Shown here piece by piece: positions 1 through 9,756 of a stretch of 64,000 bases of DNA. The stretch is from Mycosarcoma maydis (Eukaryota; Basidiomycota; Ustilaginomycetes; Ustilaginales): positions 682,001-746,000 of the forward strand of contig NC_026480.1 of NCBI RefSeq assembly GCF_000328475.2, given 5' to 3'. How positions within the stretch are numbered: the first letter of the stretch is position 1; each line of letters starts with the position of its first letter. The notes beneath the pieces are model-generated. The model ran no database searches. It was given only the letters and a program-made list of their open reading frames with translations, and was not told where the DNA came from. The position numbers were made by a program, and so were the translations under genes.

Positions 1-1
1 A

Positions 2-2044
2 CCTCGTTCGGGTCAAGAGAGACGTCTGGAGAGAGAACGGACCAAGGATCGACCACATCCTCCCGAGCATTCCCAGGACCGGGAGCAGCGGGCTCGCGAG
101 AAAGATCGTCGACGCGAGCTCGAGCGCGTCGAGCGTGAAAGAGAACGTGAGCGCGAGCGCATCCGCGAATCGGAGCGTGACCGCGAGATGATGATTGCTC
201 GCGAGAACGAAGAGGCTCGACTGATCTGGCTCTCACTGCCGGGCAACGATCATCCTCAGTACTACACAGACACAGACTCGGACTCTTGCTATGGTGTAGG
301 CGGCGCTCTGGGTGTCGATTTGACGGACGAGGAGGATAAGGATCTGAATCCACCCCTGCCGCTGTCGCTGCAAGCGTACCATCCAGCTCCTTCGTATTCG
401 AAGTCTTACTTTGATGATTCGTACTACTCGTCCAAGCGCAAACGCACCGACGATGCTGGCGGAGATGGACTTGGTTCTTCGTCGCGCCGCTACCGCCGCA
501 AGCCCATTTCGCCGCCATCCCCCATCGGTCGCGTTGCGCCCATGCCTCGCAACGCACTCGCTTCGACGACCATGATCGACATTGACGACTTTCCCGTTCC
601 AGACTCAAGCATCCGTGGCGAGCCATCAGAACGACCGTTTGAAAGCAGGATCGAGCGCGCCTCTCTGCCTCGTATCTCCCCACATGGTCGAGGCGAAGAT
701 GCGCTGGAAGAGCTTGACAGCTCCGACTCGGACGAAGAGGCTCTGCTCATCGCGGAAGAGCGCAAGCGACGCCACGGGCATCGTAGCGGCAATCGAGGAA
801 ACAAGCTCTCGCGCGACAAGGGGGCACGTTGGGTGCGGCGCGGCAAGCTCGGTGGCTGGACAGAGATGCGGATGGAAAAGGAGATTGGCGATCGAGTGCG
901 ACATCGTGTGGAAGCGATGCAGAAGGACAGCATCCGCGCGCTGCTGTCAGCGATGCCAGAGGAAGACAAGAGCATGTTGGCGCAGTTTCCGGCGCTTCGC
1001 AACGGGCTGATCCTGGGCGATGCGCCGAGCAGCGCGCGACGAGATGCACGTGGTCGACTTTTGGCATCCGACTTGTCAGAGGCGGCGCGCATCGATGCCG
1101 AGCTGGGACTCGACGCTGGAGGTGCGGGAGCGGGTGCGGGTGCGGGTGCGAGCGGGTCCAGGCTGGAACGGCCTGAACACCTCACATCCACCTCGCTCGC
1201 TCCAACGCTTCTCAAGCCAGCAATCACGCCTCGACAGTTGCTGACAAGCCATACGCTTCGTCACACGTTCCGTAACCCTCATATTGCTGCTCTGGGCAAG
1301 ACCGCGCTGGATCTGATCGAAAGTGAAGGAGTAGTCGGGCGTGCTGTGGGGCGATGCTGGGCTGCGATGGAGCGCGGTGGATGGAACGAAGATCCCGAGC
1401 CCAAGTGCGACGAAGCGGACGAGGGCGAGCACTCTGACCACCAGAATGGCGTCAACGGTATGGATGTTGATGGCTCGGATGTAGAAGGATCCATGCACCA
1501 CGGTGGCGAGCAAGGCAACGGTGCGTCTGCTGTGTTTGGCTCGATCACTGACAACCCGGCTCTGTCTCACTTGGACAAGCTGTTCGTCACCAAGCAAGGA
1601 CTCGCGATTCCACGACTGGACGACATGGGACAGCCGATCTTTGTGCCGGCTTCGCCGGCCACACAAGCTGCGCGTGCGCACTCAGGGCTCGCGGAAGAAG
1701 CTGCCAACGAAGCGGTGATCGAAACAACAATGTTGCCGGCGCCCGAACAACGATCGATTGTGCTAGCGGCGCTCGAGTGTCTGCACGATCTCGCAGCGGA
1801 TTCACGCGAGTATGTAGAGAGGCTCGAAGAGGTTCGTTCGAGGCTGGCGGCTGTGAAGCGACGCCGCGCGCAGGTGTGGAATGCTGTAAGGCAGTGGGCG
1901 TTGGAGAAGGACGAGGCGAGCGACTTAACTAGTGGAACGAGAGGCGAGAATGGCTTGTCGGCCGTGGAGACGGTGGGCGTTGGTGCATCAGTGGTACCGA
2001 CAGTAGCGGTGGCGAACGGCGCGTCGCCTAAGAAAAGAAAGTAG
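2..2044 (+). CDS. Rxt2-like subunit of Rpd3L-type histone deacetylase complex (5' truncated by window edge)
   Basis: The reading frame is open from base 2 with no start in view, so the gene begins outside the window; the ATG at 188 is probably internal. The visible N-terminus is a charged Arg/Glu-rich helix. Residues numbered from that ATG: a basic NRGNKLSRDKGARWVRRGKL block (about 200-220), and a C-terminal helical block (about 525-580) with ALECLHDLAADSREYVERLE followed by RRAQVWNAVR. Both blocks match my memory of Rxt2-family proteins, which sit in the large Rpd3/Sin3 deacetylase complex and repress transcription in the nucleus. The protein ends in a PKKRK nuclear localisation signal. The middle is low-complexity with acidic runs and a short Gly-Ala repeat. 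The family call rests on recognition of these two blocks only; another nuclear coiled-coil protein is possible. Confidence 0.6.
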   Translation, partial: PRSGQERRLERERTKDRPHPPEHSQDREQRAREKDRRRELERVERERERERERIRESERDREMMIARENEEARLIWLSLPGNDHPQYYTDTDSDSCYGVGGALGVDLTDEEDKDLNPPLPLSLQAYHPAPSYSKSYFDDSYYSSKRKRTDDAGGDGLGSSSRRYRRKPISPPSPIGRVAPMPRNALASTTMIDIDDFPVPDSSIRGEPSERPFESRIERASLPRISPHGRGEDALEELDSSDSDEEALLIAEERKRRHGHRSGNRGNKLSRDKGARWVRRGKLGGWTEMRMEKEIGDRVRHRVEAMQKDSIRALLSAMPEEDKSMLAQFPALRNGLILGDAPSSARRDARGRLLASDLSEAARIDAELGLDAGGAGAGAGAGASGSRLERPEHLTSTSLAPTLLKPAITPRQLLTSHTLRHTFRNPHIAALGKTALDLIESEGVVGRAVGRCWAAMERGGWNEDPEPKCDEADEGEHSDHQNGVNGMDVDGSDVEGSMHHGGEQGNGASAVFGSITDNPALSHLDKLFVTKQGLAIPRLDDMGQPIFVPASPATQAARAHSGLAEEAANEAVIETTMLPAPEQRSIVLAALECLHDLAADSREYVERLEEVRSRLAAVKRRRAQVWNAVRQWALEKDEASDLTSGTRGENGLSAVETVGVGASVVPTVAVANGASPKKRK

Positions 2045-4113
2045 CTCGTTCACTGTGGAAGCGGGTATCAACATGCATGTTTGAATGATATCATCATACT
2101 TTGATCCTTGATGGTCTCGACTGTGTGTTTTGTGAGCCGGGAAGCGACGTTTAGTGGATCTCGAAGGATGCGTTTGCTAGAGCGTGTGTGTGGAGCGTTT
2201 GGGGCGGGCTAATGAGCGCATGAGGGCGTTTATTGCATGCTCGAGATGCATAGAGGCGTACGGCACTCGGTATAGACGCCCACGAGGGTGGATGCTTGAT
2301 GCAGGGCAGATGATGTGGTTTCGGGCACATTCGAGCCGTGAGTGTTGCGTCATGCAAGAATCGTGAATCTCGACGTGTGGGTTGCGCTACTCGGTTGGCA
2401 TGTGCATCGGGCGTTGCGCAGGTGTACTTGTCGCTGACGTCTTGGACTTTGCTCAAAGTCAGTCGAACGCCTGCGCACACTGCGAATGCAGCGAATCTTG
2501 TTCTGCAAGCTTGGCGCAAGGCGTAACGATCGAGACACTCACGACTGTCTGTCCTGTCACTGTGTGGTGTGCCACGCACAGGCTGCATGGATTCACCCGC
2601 TCACCCGACGTGTCACTGATTCCTGAATCACAATTGATTTTTTGGTTGATTTGGGTGCAGGGTTTTTTGTGTGCATCTTTTTCGTAGTGGATTTTAATGG
2701 TACACAATTAAAGCTGCAAACAAAACCCTCTCTCTGCCGGTCGTCGATCACCACATCACGCACGACAGAATCAAAACTCAAAACGCACAAGGCGAAACTA
2801 AGCGAGATGCAGACAGCATGGGCCGCACTGACCAGCCCAATCAAGAGAAAAGCGCAGTTTCGGGGTCGAGCCGCAGTTCCGCAGCCACGACTGCTGAACC
2901 CTGGTTTGTCCTTACTCCAATGTACCCATCCAAAGGCATATGAAAAGACGGATTGCCAACCACTTGAACAGTCACAAGTAGAGCGACATACACGATGCGT
3001 CGGGTCTCGCAATTGACTCTCCGAAGAATGCTCGACAGCCCTGCGTCTGTCAAGGACGACGTCTCCTATCAGAGGGAAATAAATAAATAAAAAAAGTTTC
3101 GCGTCTTCGGTTGCAATGCAGGAGACTGTGGTGTGTGTGTGTCCAGAAGCGAGATCGATGGAACAGGTCGATCTAACTTAATCCGAGCCTGATCGTGGTT
3201 CTCGACTCGGCGCTTTAAGTCGCTCCGTGCCGACGAAAAGCAAGCGACGGAGATGCTCGTTCCGACCGACCCCCAAGTGCAATTCTAGAGTGTCGATGCG
3301 ATTGCGCGAGGCTAGACGCGCGCGGGGGCGAATCAAGATATGACAGAACGTGCTGGTGCTTGTCATGCGCACGCTCTGCCACCTAACGGTATGTTCAAGT
3401 CAAGAGTGCGAGGTCAAAGCGGACTAAAAAAGTAAGCGAGAATGCCACGAGCTCAGAGCTGCAAAGAGGCTGCCAATTCGATGCGAAAACAAGATAGATC
3501 ATATCCGTCCGCCAGACGCACATTTCCGATTAGTCTCGTAGCCCACCTCGCATGGCCACGCTTTGCGAGCTTATCCCTTGATGACTGTACGGTACTGTAC
3601 TGTTACGGCGAGAGCTGCGTTGCTCAGCATCTGAAAAGGCAACAGACAGAATCGCTTTTCGGCAAGCAGGGTCCTGCTGCCCTCCCATGGCACCCGCGTT
3701 GCAGGTCTTCTTCTCCTTCGGCTGAGGTTGAAACAGAACTGAGTCGTGACGCAGATGCGTCCCGCGCTGTGCGGTTTGTCGCTGCACTCCGCAAATTTCT
3801 GCGTTTTCGTGGCGACTAGCGAAGGTGCCACTAACTTATGATTGTTGACCGCATTTGCAGCTTCACTCTCGGGTGCAGACGCAGTCTCCTCGTTTGGCTG
3901 AGTTCAAGACGGAGGACTTCCTTGTCTTCCAAAACAGAGATCGAATGCGACGTCGCGTCTCACTCGAGGGAATGTGGTATCGGTCGGATTTGGCCGCTCT
4001 GACTCTGCTAGTGTAGACTCGGCGAATCGAGCAGGACACTCGATTTGAGTGCAAGAAGAAAGACGGCGCGGACACATAGTGAAATCGTGAATGCTGTGAC
4101 CACCCAGTCTGAA
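2045..4113. other. Intergenic region downstream of the Rxt2-like gene
   Basis: This stretch has no convincing gene. Open frames are short, overlap on both strands and often lack an ATG. Composition is mixed, with some AT-rich segments (2630-2720, 3080-3100). Confidence 0.5.
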
Positions 4114-4353
4114 TCATTTTGCGGTGGGTTTCGGAGGAAGAGCGGCCAAGAGACTCGCTTTAGCGTGGGACATGGACTGCGGCACTTGCTGAGCCAGATT
4201 TTTTCTTAGGAGGGAAGAAAGTAATTCCAAGTCACGCAACATAGCCGCGGGATGATCTGCGATATCTTGGACATCCAAAGCAAGATAAGGCATGATTGCC
4301 CTGGTCCTGCAGCTGCGCCGTTGCCTCTGGCTGTGCGATGAAGTCCAAGTCAC
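4114..4353 (-). CDS. Candidate small protein or terminal exon, unknown
   Basis: This 79-codon minus-strand frame stands out from the noise around it. From an internal ATG at 4293 it reads as a soluble helical protein starting MPYLALDVQDIADHPAAML, followed by a Leu-rich helix and a Lys/Pro tail before TGA. Upstream, CTGCAG followed by GACCAGG at about 4304 could be a 3' splice site, so this may be the last exon of a small spliced gene whose earlier exons I could not define. A second overlapping frame over the same bases also looks protein-like, which weakens the case. No family recognised. Confidence 0.25.
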   Translation of the reverse strand: MTWTSSHSQRQRRSCRTRAIMPYLALDVQDIADHPAAMLRDLELLSSLLRKNLAQQVPQSMSHAKASLLAALPPKPTAK

Positions 4354-4910
4354 GTCACGCTGTTGACCAACCTTTTCTGCAGAATAAACCGCGCTGATGT
4401 GCTAGCGAGGGAGAAAGAGGAAAGAGAATTAAAGTCACGAGTGGCAACCAGATCCGATACAGTGATGAGTGTCACACGCAGAGAGTACGAACCAAGTTGG
4501 ACTTTTGCTTGCCAATTCGTGACTGTGCGCGGGTGCAGAAGCTCATAAGTCTGTCACTTTGGCCGAGTGAGCAAGAATGAGCGCGAATCTCGGCAAGTTC
4601 CGCGTGATCACCACCCAGCGAATCATACACGGACGATTTTGTGCTGATTTCCAAGGCGAAAAAACCGGCCAAATGGGTCTGAACTTCGCACGACGGAGAG
4701 CGAAAATGGCACGACGAAATTTTGGGGGCCAAGGCCATCAAGGTCGGCAGTTGCGTGAACAGGACGTACGTCTAATGAGCAAATCCAGCGCAGCACTGGA
4801 AGAGAAAGGTGGGGGGGGGGACAGGTGACGAACAGGCACACAAGCACCTCGTCGGGCCGCATCGTGCCGGGAGTTGTGCCAAGGTAGAGAGACACAAAAG
4901 AGATGGGCCA

Positions 4911-4934
4911 TTTGACCTATCGTTGACCTATCGT
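4911..4934. repeat. Short direct repeat, unit TTGACCTATCG
   Basis: The 11-base unit occurs twice in succession around 4913-4934. No function is apparent. Confidence 0.6.
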
Positions 4935-5644
4935 ATGCCAAGAGGAGAGAGCAATTAGCTTGTTCCGAATGGCAACCCCAGGCGCTCAAGCCGTGGTTAT
5001 CAGAGGACGTTGGAAATGGGTTTCGCTGGCACACACCACTTGAATGTCTCAGAGTGTTTCCCTCGAAATGCGTGCGTGACTGTTCAATAGATTTGTGAAA
5101 GGGTCGTCAATAAGCAAATACGATTCAGTGATACTGTCTTTGTAGTTAGTCAATTTAAAGCCGAGCAAGGGTTCAAAATCAAAAACTTTGTTTAGGTTTG
5201 GATTACGGATTAAGGTGGACCGGCGCTGGTTCGGCTCTGAATGGATGTGTATTGTACAGGTGCACGTTGGTTAAAGATGAACGCACAAAAGGCTCTCTCA
5301 GACAAATCATATTCTCAGCTCGGATTTCCGCCGTTTCCTCTCTAGTTTCACGCTGTCTGCTGGCGATGTCCTGTGATTGGGCCACAGCCAATGTACCCAT
5401 AGCGGCTGCTCACAGGAGAACGATCTGAGAGACCCGAACAGGGATATTGGACCAGGACAAGACGTGGGCTTCAACAAGCCAAGAGAGATGTCCTGGACCT
5501 GCGTAGCAAACAGAAAGGTGTACGTAGCGCTGCAAACGCCAGATGAGCTGCAAAGCAGGGTGGCAGATCACCTGTCATCAACCCCTGCAAGAGGCAGAAT
5601 GGTAGACCTCGACAGCGTCAGCTCAAGCTTGTACATGCGTGTAC

Positions 5645-5692
5645 TGTATGTGTGCGTGTGTGCGTGTGTGCATGCATGCATGTGCGTGCGTG
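5645..5692. repeat. 48-bp perfectly alternating pyrimidine-purine tract (TG/CG/CA)
   Basis: Every step over these 48 bases alternates pyrimidine and purine, mixing TG, CG and CA dinucleotides. Such tracts are the classical context for left-handed Z-DNA under negative supercoiling. It lies about 1.55 kb upstream of the ust1 start codon. Confidence 0.85.
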
Positions 5693-6108
5693 GTGTAGCC
5701 AATACGCGCGTGCGATGTGCGACAATGGAAAAGGCGACGAGAGCTTCGGTTCCCACTGTAATGGAGTCGACTCAGCAACATGCTCAAGCCAGACCAGACA
5801 GAGGCTTGCGTAGGTCTGGCCAGAGGCATGACCAGTGCCAGCCAATTTGGCAGTGCACGTCAGCGCAGCCAAGAGCACGAGCACCTGCACCTGCACCTGC
5901 AATGACTAGTTAGCGGCAGCAGCCTATTCGACCTGTAAGCCGGCCTGGCCGAGCGCTGAACACGCTAAAAAGCTTTGCTAGTTATTGCCATTATTACTAT
6001 TACTGTTTTCCTTTATTGTAACTACTGTCCCTGCGTGATCATGTCGCAACCCGCATGGTAAGGCAGTTGAGCTGTGACACGCCTTCTTGGTCGGATTATG
6101 CCCGTTCG

Positions 6109-6146
6109 TTTTTTTTCTTTTCTTTTTCTTTCCTTCCCCCTTCTTC
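6109..6146 (+). repeat. Homopyrimidine tract 1 in ust1 leader
   Basis: An uninterrupted 38-base run of T and C. With the second tract at 6183 it marks the start of the pyrimidine-rich region before ust1. Confidence 0.85.
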
Positions 6147-6182
6147 GCGTCTACTTTGAATTGTGACTGAGACGAGTGACAA

Positions 6183-6214
6183 TTTTTTCCTTTTTTTTTT
6201 TCTTCTTCTTCTTC
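6183..6214 (+). repeat. Homopyrimidine tract 2, ending in TTC repeats
   Basis: A 32-base run of only T and C, finishing with TTC triplets, about 40 bases downstream of the first tract. Confidence 0.85.
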
Positions 6215-7244
6215 ACCCTGCATTTCGCCGCCGCCGCCGCCTGCCGCTGGTCTTTGAGCTGCTCTTGTTGAGCTGCACCTGCGCTTGCTTCTGCGTGTTG
6301 CTGCTGCTCGTCGTGCTTCGGTGCTGCTGCCTTCTTCCAGCTTTGTCTGCTGGATCTGCGTTGTCTGGCTGCCACTAACAAGCAAAGCAATCTGCAAGTG
6401 CGTGTCGTTTTCTCCAGTGCTTGCCTCGTCTCTGATCTCTTTTTTCCCTCCCTTCTGCTCGTCATCCTCAATTCAACGATCCCATCGTCGGTTCTCAGTC
6501 ATCCTCCATCGTCCATTGTCCTTCGTTGTCTCCGTCATCACTGTTGCTCAAGGCACAGCTTGGGTTCCTTCGTCTCATTGCGATCTCCTTTGCTCGCAAG
6601 CTTCGGTCGGATTTCCACCCTTTCAATTCTCGCCCCTTCTCGCTCTGGACGCGACCGGAAAGGTCTTTCTTATTGGCTTACTCTGTCTTGGTCTTTGCCT
6701 CTCAACGTAACGCCTACTTTCGACTTGACGCGCACCCTTGGACAGTCCACTCGTGACATAGCCTTGTTCGCACCTTTTCGTCTCTCGCTCTCAGCTACCA
6801 CCCTTGCATCTCCCTTTGGAATTCCCTTCTTTCGCGTGGATTCGGACCATCTGTCGGCTTCCTCTCCAAGCTCTTCGATCTCAAACACAGTCGGTCTCGT
6901 AGTCCTTCTCAGAAAAAGCAAGCTCCTTGTATCTCTCCTCTTTTGGACAAGCATTGACCCTATTTTCTTAACCGCGCACGCGCACGCGTTCAGCCTTCCG
7001 CGTTTTCCTTCTCATCCCTTTCGAGAAGGCGGTCTATACAGGAATCCAACGGTTCCGTCCTTGACCCTCCTTTCTACCCTTGCTTCATAGCTTGCTTCAT
7101 AGCTGCCAGTCCCCGACTCTAGTTCTGCATTTGTCTGATCTACCGTTTTCTGCTCCCGCTTCGCTCTTGCCCTTGTCACCTCCCATCGAACGCAGCATCA
7201 GCGTGACGCGTTATAGTTAGCTTCTTACAACTCTTCTCTCCAGC

Positions 7245-8618
7245 ATGTCCACCGCTTCTCCCCTCCACCACGGCCACGGCAATGGCAGCTACGCCAACTC
7301 GCCCGCTCCCACCGGCGTGACCGGCCGAGACGCTGGCGTCGCCGCAGCTGCTGTTGCCGATTCCGCTGTGCGTTCGGGCTCCGTACCTGCGTCGGCTTCC
7401 GGCAGCGCTCCTGGCTCGGCTTCGGGTTCCATGTACGGCGAGGCACACACTCAGCATCACACTGGCCACCACCACTACTCGGCTCACCACACTCACTCGC
7501 ACGGCGCGCTCACCAGCCCGGTCAACGGTGGCCACAGCTCGAGCTGGTCGCCTTATGGCTACCCTGCAGCCCCTGTCTACGGCGGCAGCCCAAGTCCCTA
7601 TGGCCACAACGCGTACTCTCAATATGCTAGCGGCTATGGCTATGCCAACGGTACCGCTCACCACGTTGCCACGGCTCCCACCACGCCTTCGGCCACCAGT
7701 ACCGCCTATCACACTGGCGTCAATGGCATGATGATGCATCACGGACAGCACGCCGGTTATGGCTACAGCAGCCACCATCTCGGATCGCACACGCCCACCC
7801 ATACCCACACCCACTCTTCGGCCTACTTTATGAACGGCGACGGCGCCCACAGCCACCTCAACAGCTCGGCGCACCTCACTTCGCCCTCGTATACCACCGC
7901 CCCCCAGTACTCGACCCAGCTCCCGCTGGCCGGACGACACCGTGTCACCACCACGCTGTGGGAGGACGAGGGTACGCTCTGCTTCCAGGTCGATGCCCGT
8001 GGCGTGTGCGTGGCTCGTAGACACGACAACAACATGATCAACGGTACCAAGCTCCTCAACGTCTGCGGCATGTCGCGTGGCAAGCGAGACGGAATCCTCA
8101 AGAACGAAAAGGAACGAATCGTTGTCAAGGTGGGCGCTATGCACCTCAAGGGTGTCTGGATCTCGTTTGCACGCGCCAAGCAGCTCGCCGAGCAGAACGG
8201 TATCGCCGATGCGCTCTATCCTCTCTTTGAGCCTAACATCCAGTCGTTCCTCTACCATCCAGACAACTACCCTAGAACTGCTGCCGTCATTGCTGCCGCT
8301 CAAGAGCGACAGGCTCAGCGTCAGCGAGCTCCCGGAGGTCAGCCTAGCCCGGGCGCCAACGGCACGTCGCAAGCACCTCCGCTCATGCGCGCCAACACCA
8401 CTCCATCCAACGGCGACACGTCGACGTTCAGTAGTGGGCTGAGCAGCCTGGGCAGCTGGACCGGCTCGCACGACCAGGGCCACGCCTCGGCTCCCACTAC
8501 CGCTCAACCCTCGCCCTCATCGATGCACAATGGCGCCACTCAGATGCACATGAGCCTCTCAAACCACGGCACCGCGTCGCCCACATACGCGCAGTCGCAA
8601 CAGCAACAACAACAACAG

Positions 8619-8659
<41 letters not shown>

Positions 8660-9119
8660 GCAGCAGCAGGCGTACCCCATGACCGCAGCGCAGCAGTTGG
8701 CGCGACCTTCTGTGGGCGACCGACGTCAATCGGCTCCGATCTCGCTCAACAACAGCGTCGGCCATGCTGAAAACCCGTATGGCGCTACCAACCTTGGTGG
8801 TGCTGCTAACGGAGGATTGGTGAACGGAGCTCGCAAGGTGTCTGGGTTGAAGCGTTCCTGGAACGATGCCGACGACCTGAACGGTTCAGCTGCCGCTTCG
8901 CCTACCGAGCGTGACATGCAGCGAAGTGGCAGCGGCGGCTCGAACGGCCTCAAGCTCGATGGCGACGACTTGCACAGCCCGGATAGCTCGGACGACCGGC
9001 TGGCCAAGAAGACGAGGGGCATGCCTCAGCGCGGCGGTGGTGCTACCACTGCGATGCCTTCTATGTCCACCAACATGCTCATGGGTGTCGGCAACGGCAG
9101 CGGCATCCACCATGAGTAA
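7245..9119 (+). CDS. ust1: APSES-domain transcription factor, Ust1/StuA/Efg1 type
   Basis: This is a 624-aa nuclear DNA-binding regulator. The APSES domain spans about residues 228-355, with the hallmark stretches [36 protein letters not shown] and [17 protein letters not shown], ending near [11 protein letters not shown]. It matches the StuA/Efg1/Sok2/Phd1 class rather than the ankyrin-bearing Swi6/Mbp1 class, since no ankyrin repeats are present. The N-terminus is rich in His, Gly, Ser and Tyr. The C-terminal half carries 24 consecutive glutamines (8598-8669) and basic patches (GLKRSW, LAKKTRG) that could serve as nuclear localisation signals. In U. maydis the family member Ust1 controls dimorphism, sporulation and pathogenic development. 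The ATG at 7245 gives a complete frame; an upstream exon cannot be excluded because a CCAG acceptor-like site sits just before it. Confidence 0.9.
8598..8669 (+). repeat. CAA/CAG repeat encoding 24 Gln in Ust1
   Basis: Twenty-four in-frame glutamine codons, with CAA and CAG interspersed. The codon mixing should make the tract less prone to slippage than a pure CAG run. Confidence 0.95.
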
Positions 9120-9756
9120 ACAAAAAAAAACGAACCAAAATGTCTTGCTTTCTGCGCACGTCGGCGTGTCCTGACAAATTCCGCCAAGGAGCGTCTGGAA
9201 ATTAGGCGCGTTTGGGTGGCGCATGGAGCTCAGCATGCGTGCATCTTGTGGTCTTGCCAATCGATCGATCGAGCGATCGTATACTTAGCTTTGTATCTCC
9301 GCTAATCAAACCTGAATCGGACCTTGGCTCGTCAGCGGACGGACTGCGTGATGCGTCTGTCGACGTTGCGCCTTGGTCATTGTCGAGCATGGTCACCATG
9401 ATTGCCATGAGCAACCGCATGAAGCAATGGCGAATCAACAAACACGATGTGCTCTTCTTGTCAAATATAAAATCCAACGGTTTCAGTGCTCAGTTTTTGT
9501 GTGTGTGTGTGGTGTCGACGTTGCGCCTTGGTCATTGTCACGCATGGTCACCATGATTGCGATGAGCAACCGCATGAAGCAATGGCGAATCAACAAACAC
9601 GATGTGCTCTTCTTGTCAAATATAAAATCCAACGGTTTCAGTGCTCAGTTTTTGTGTATGTGTGGTGAAAGCGTAAATGTGCACGGTGAATTGATTGGAG
9701 CTGTGGGAGGAATTGGATTGAGGGTATCATGTGAAGAATTGGCAAAGGGGGACGAT
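9120..9756. other. Convergent 3' intergenic region, ust1 / BCK1
   Basis: This 637-bp spacer holds the 3' ends of both genes. Apart from the tandem duplication it contains an A-rich stretch just after the ust1 stop and a GATC-rich palindromic stretch near 9261-9275. Confidence 0.7.
9359..9667. repeat. 155-bp tandem duplication between ust1 and BCK1
   Basis: Two adjacent copies, about 9359-9513 and 9514-9667, begin GTCGACGTTGCGCCTTGGTC and end in a GT-rich run. They differ at only a few places (GTCGAGCATGG versus GTCACGCATGG, GCCATG versus GCGATG, and the GT run). Each copy contains AAATATAAAATCC. Open frames crossing the repeat repeat a short peptide, but lack any family resemblance and are taken as non-coding. 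The unit lies in the shared 3' flank of two convergent genes. Confidence 0.95.

Larger units (their letters stand above)
4354..7244 (+). promoter_or_regulatory. Long upstream region and pyrimidine-rich leader of ust1
   Basis: About 2.9 kb lies directly upstream of the ust1 start without a supported gene. From about 6100 the plus strand is strongly T/C-rich, the composition of a long fungal 5' leader. It contains two homopyrimidine tracts and many small upstream open frames. A 230-codon frame ending at 7090 is Ser/Leu-rich, starts at GTG and is best explained by the pyrimidine bias. The sequence CTCTTCTCTCCAG ends one base before the ust1 ATG and resembles a 3' splice site, so a leader intron is possible. 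StuA-family genes in other fungi are known for long, uORF-bearing leaders; that this one acts the same way is inference. Confidence 0.5.

Noticed and set aside
6398..7090. 230-codon plus-strand frame upstream of ust1
   Set aside because: It begins at GTG, is dominated by Ser and Leu as expected from T/C-rich DNA, and shows no domain. It is better explained as part of the ust1 leader.
7176..8507. 443-codon minus-strand frame opposite ust1
   Set aside because: Antisense to the APSES gene; its Val/Arg/Gly-rich product follows from codon bias on the plus strand.
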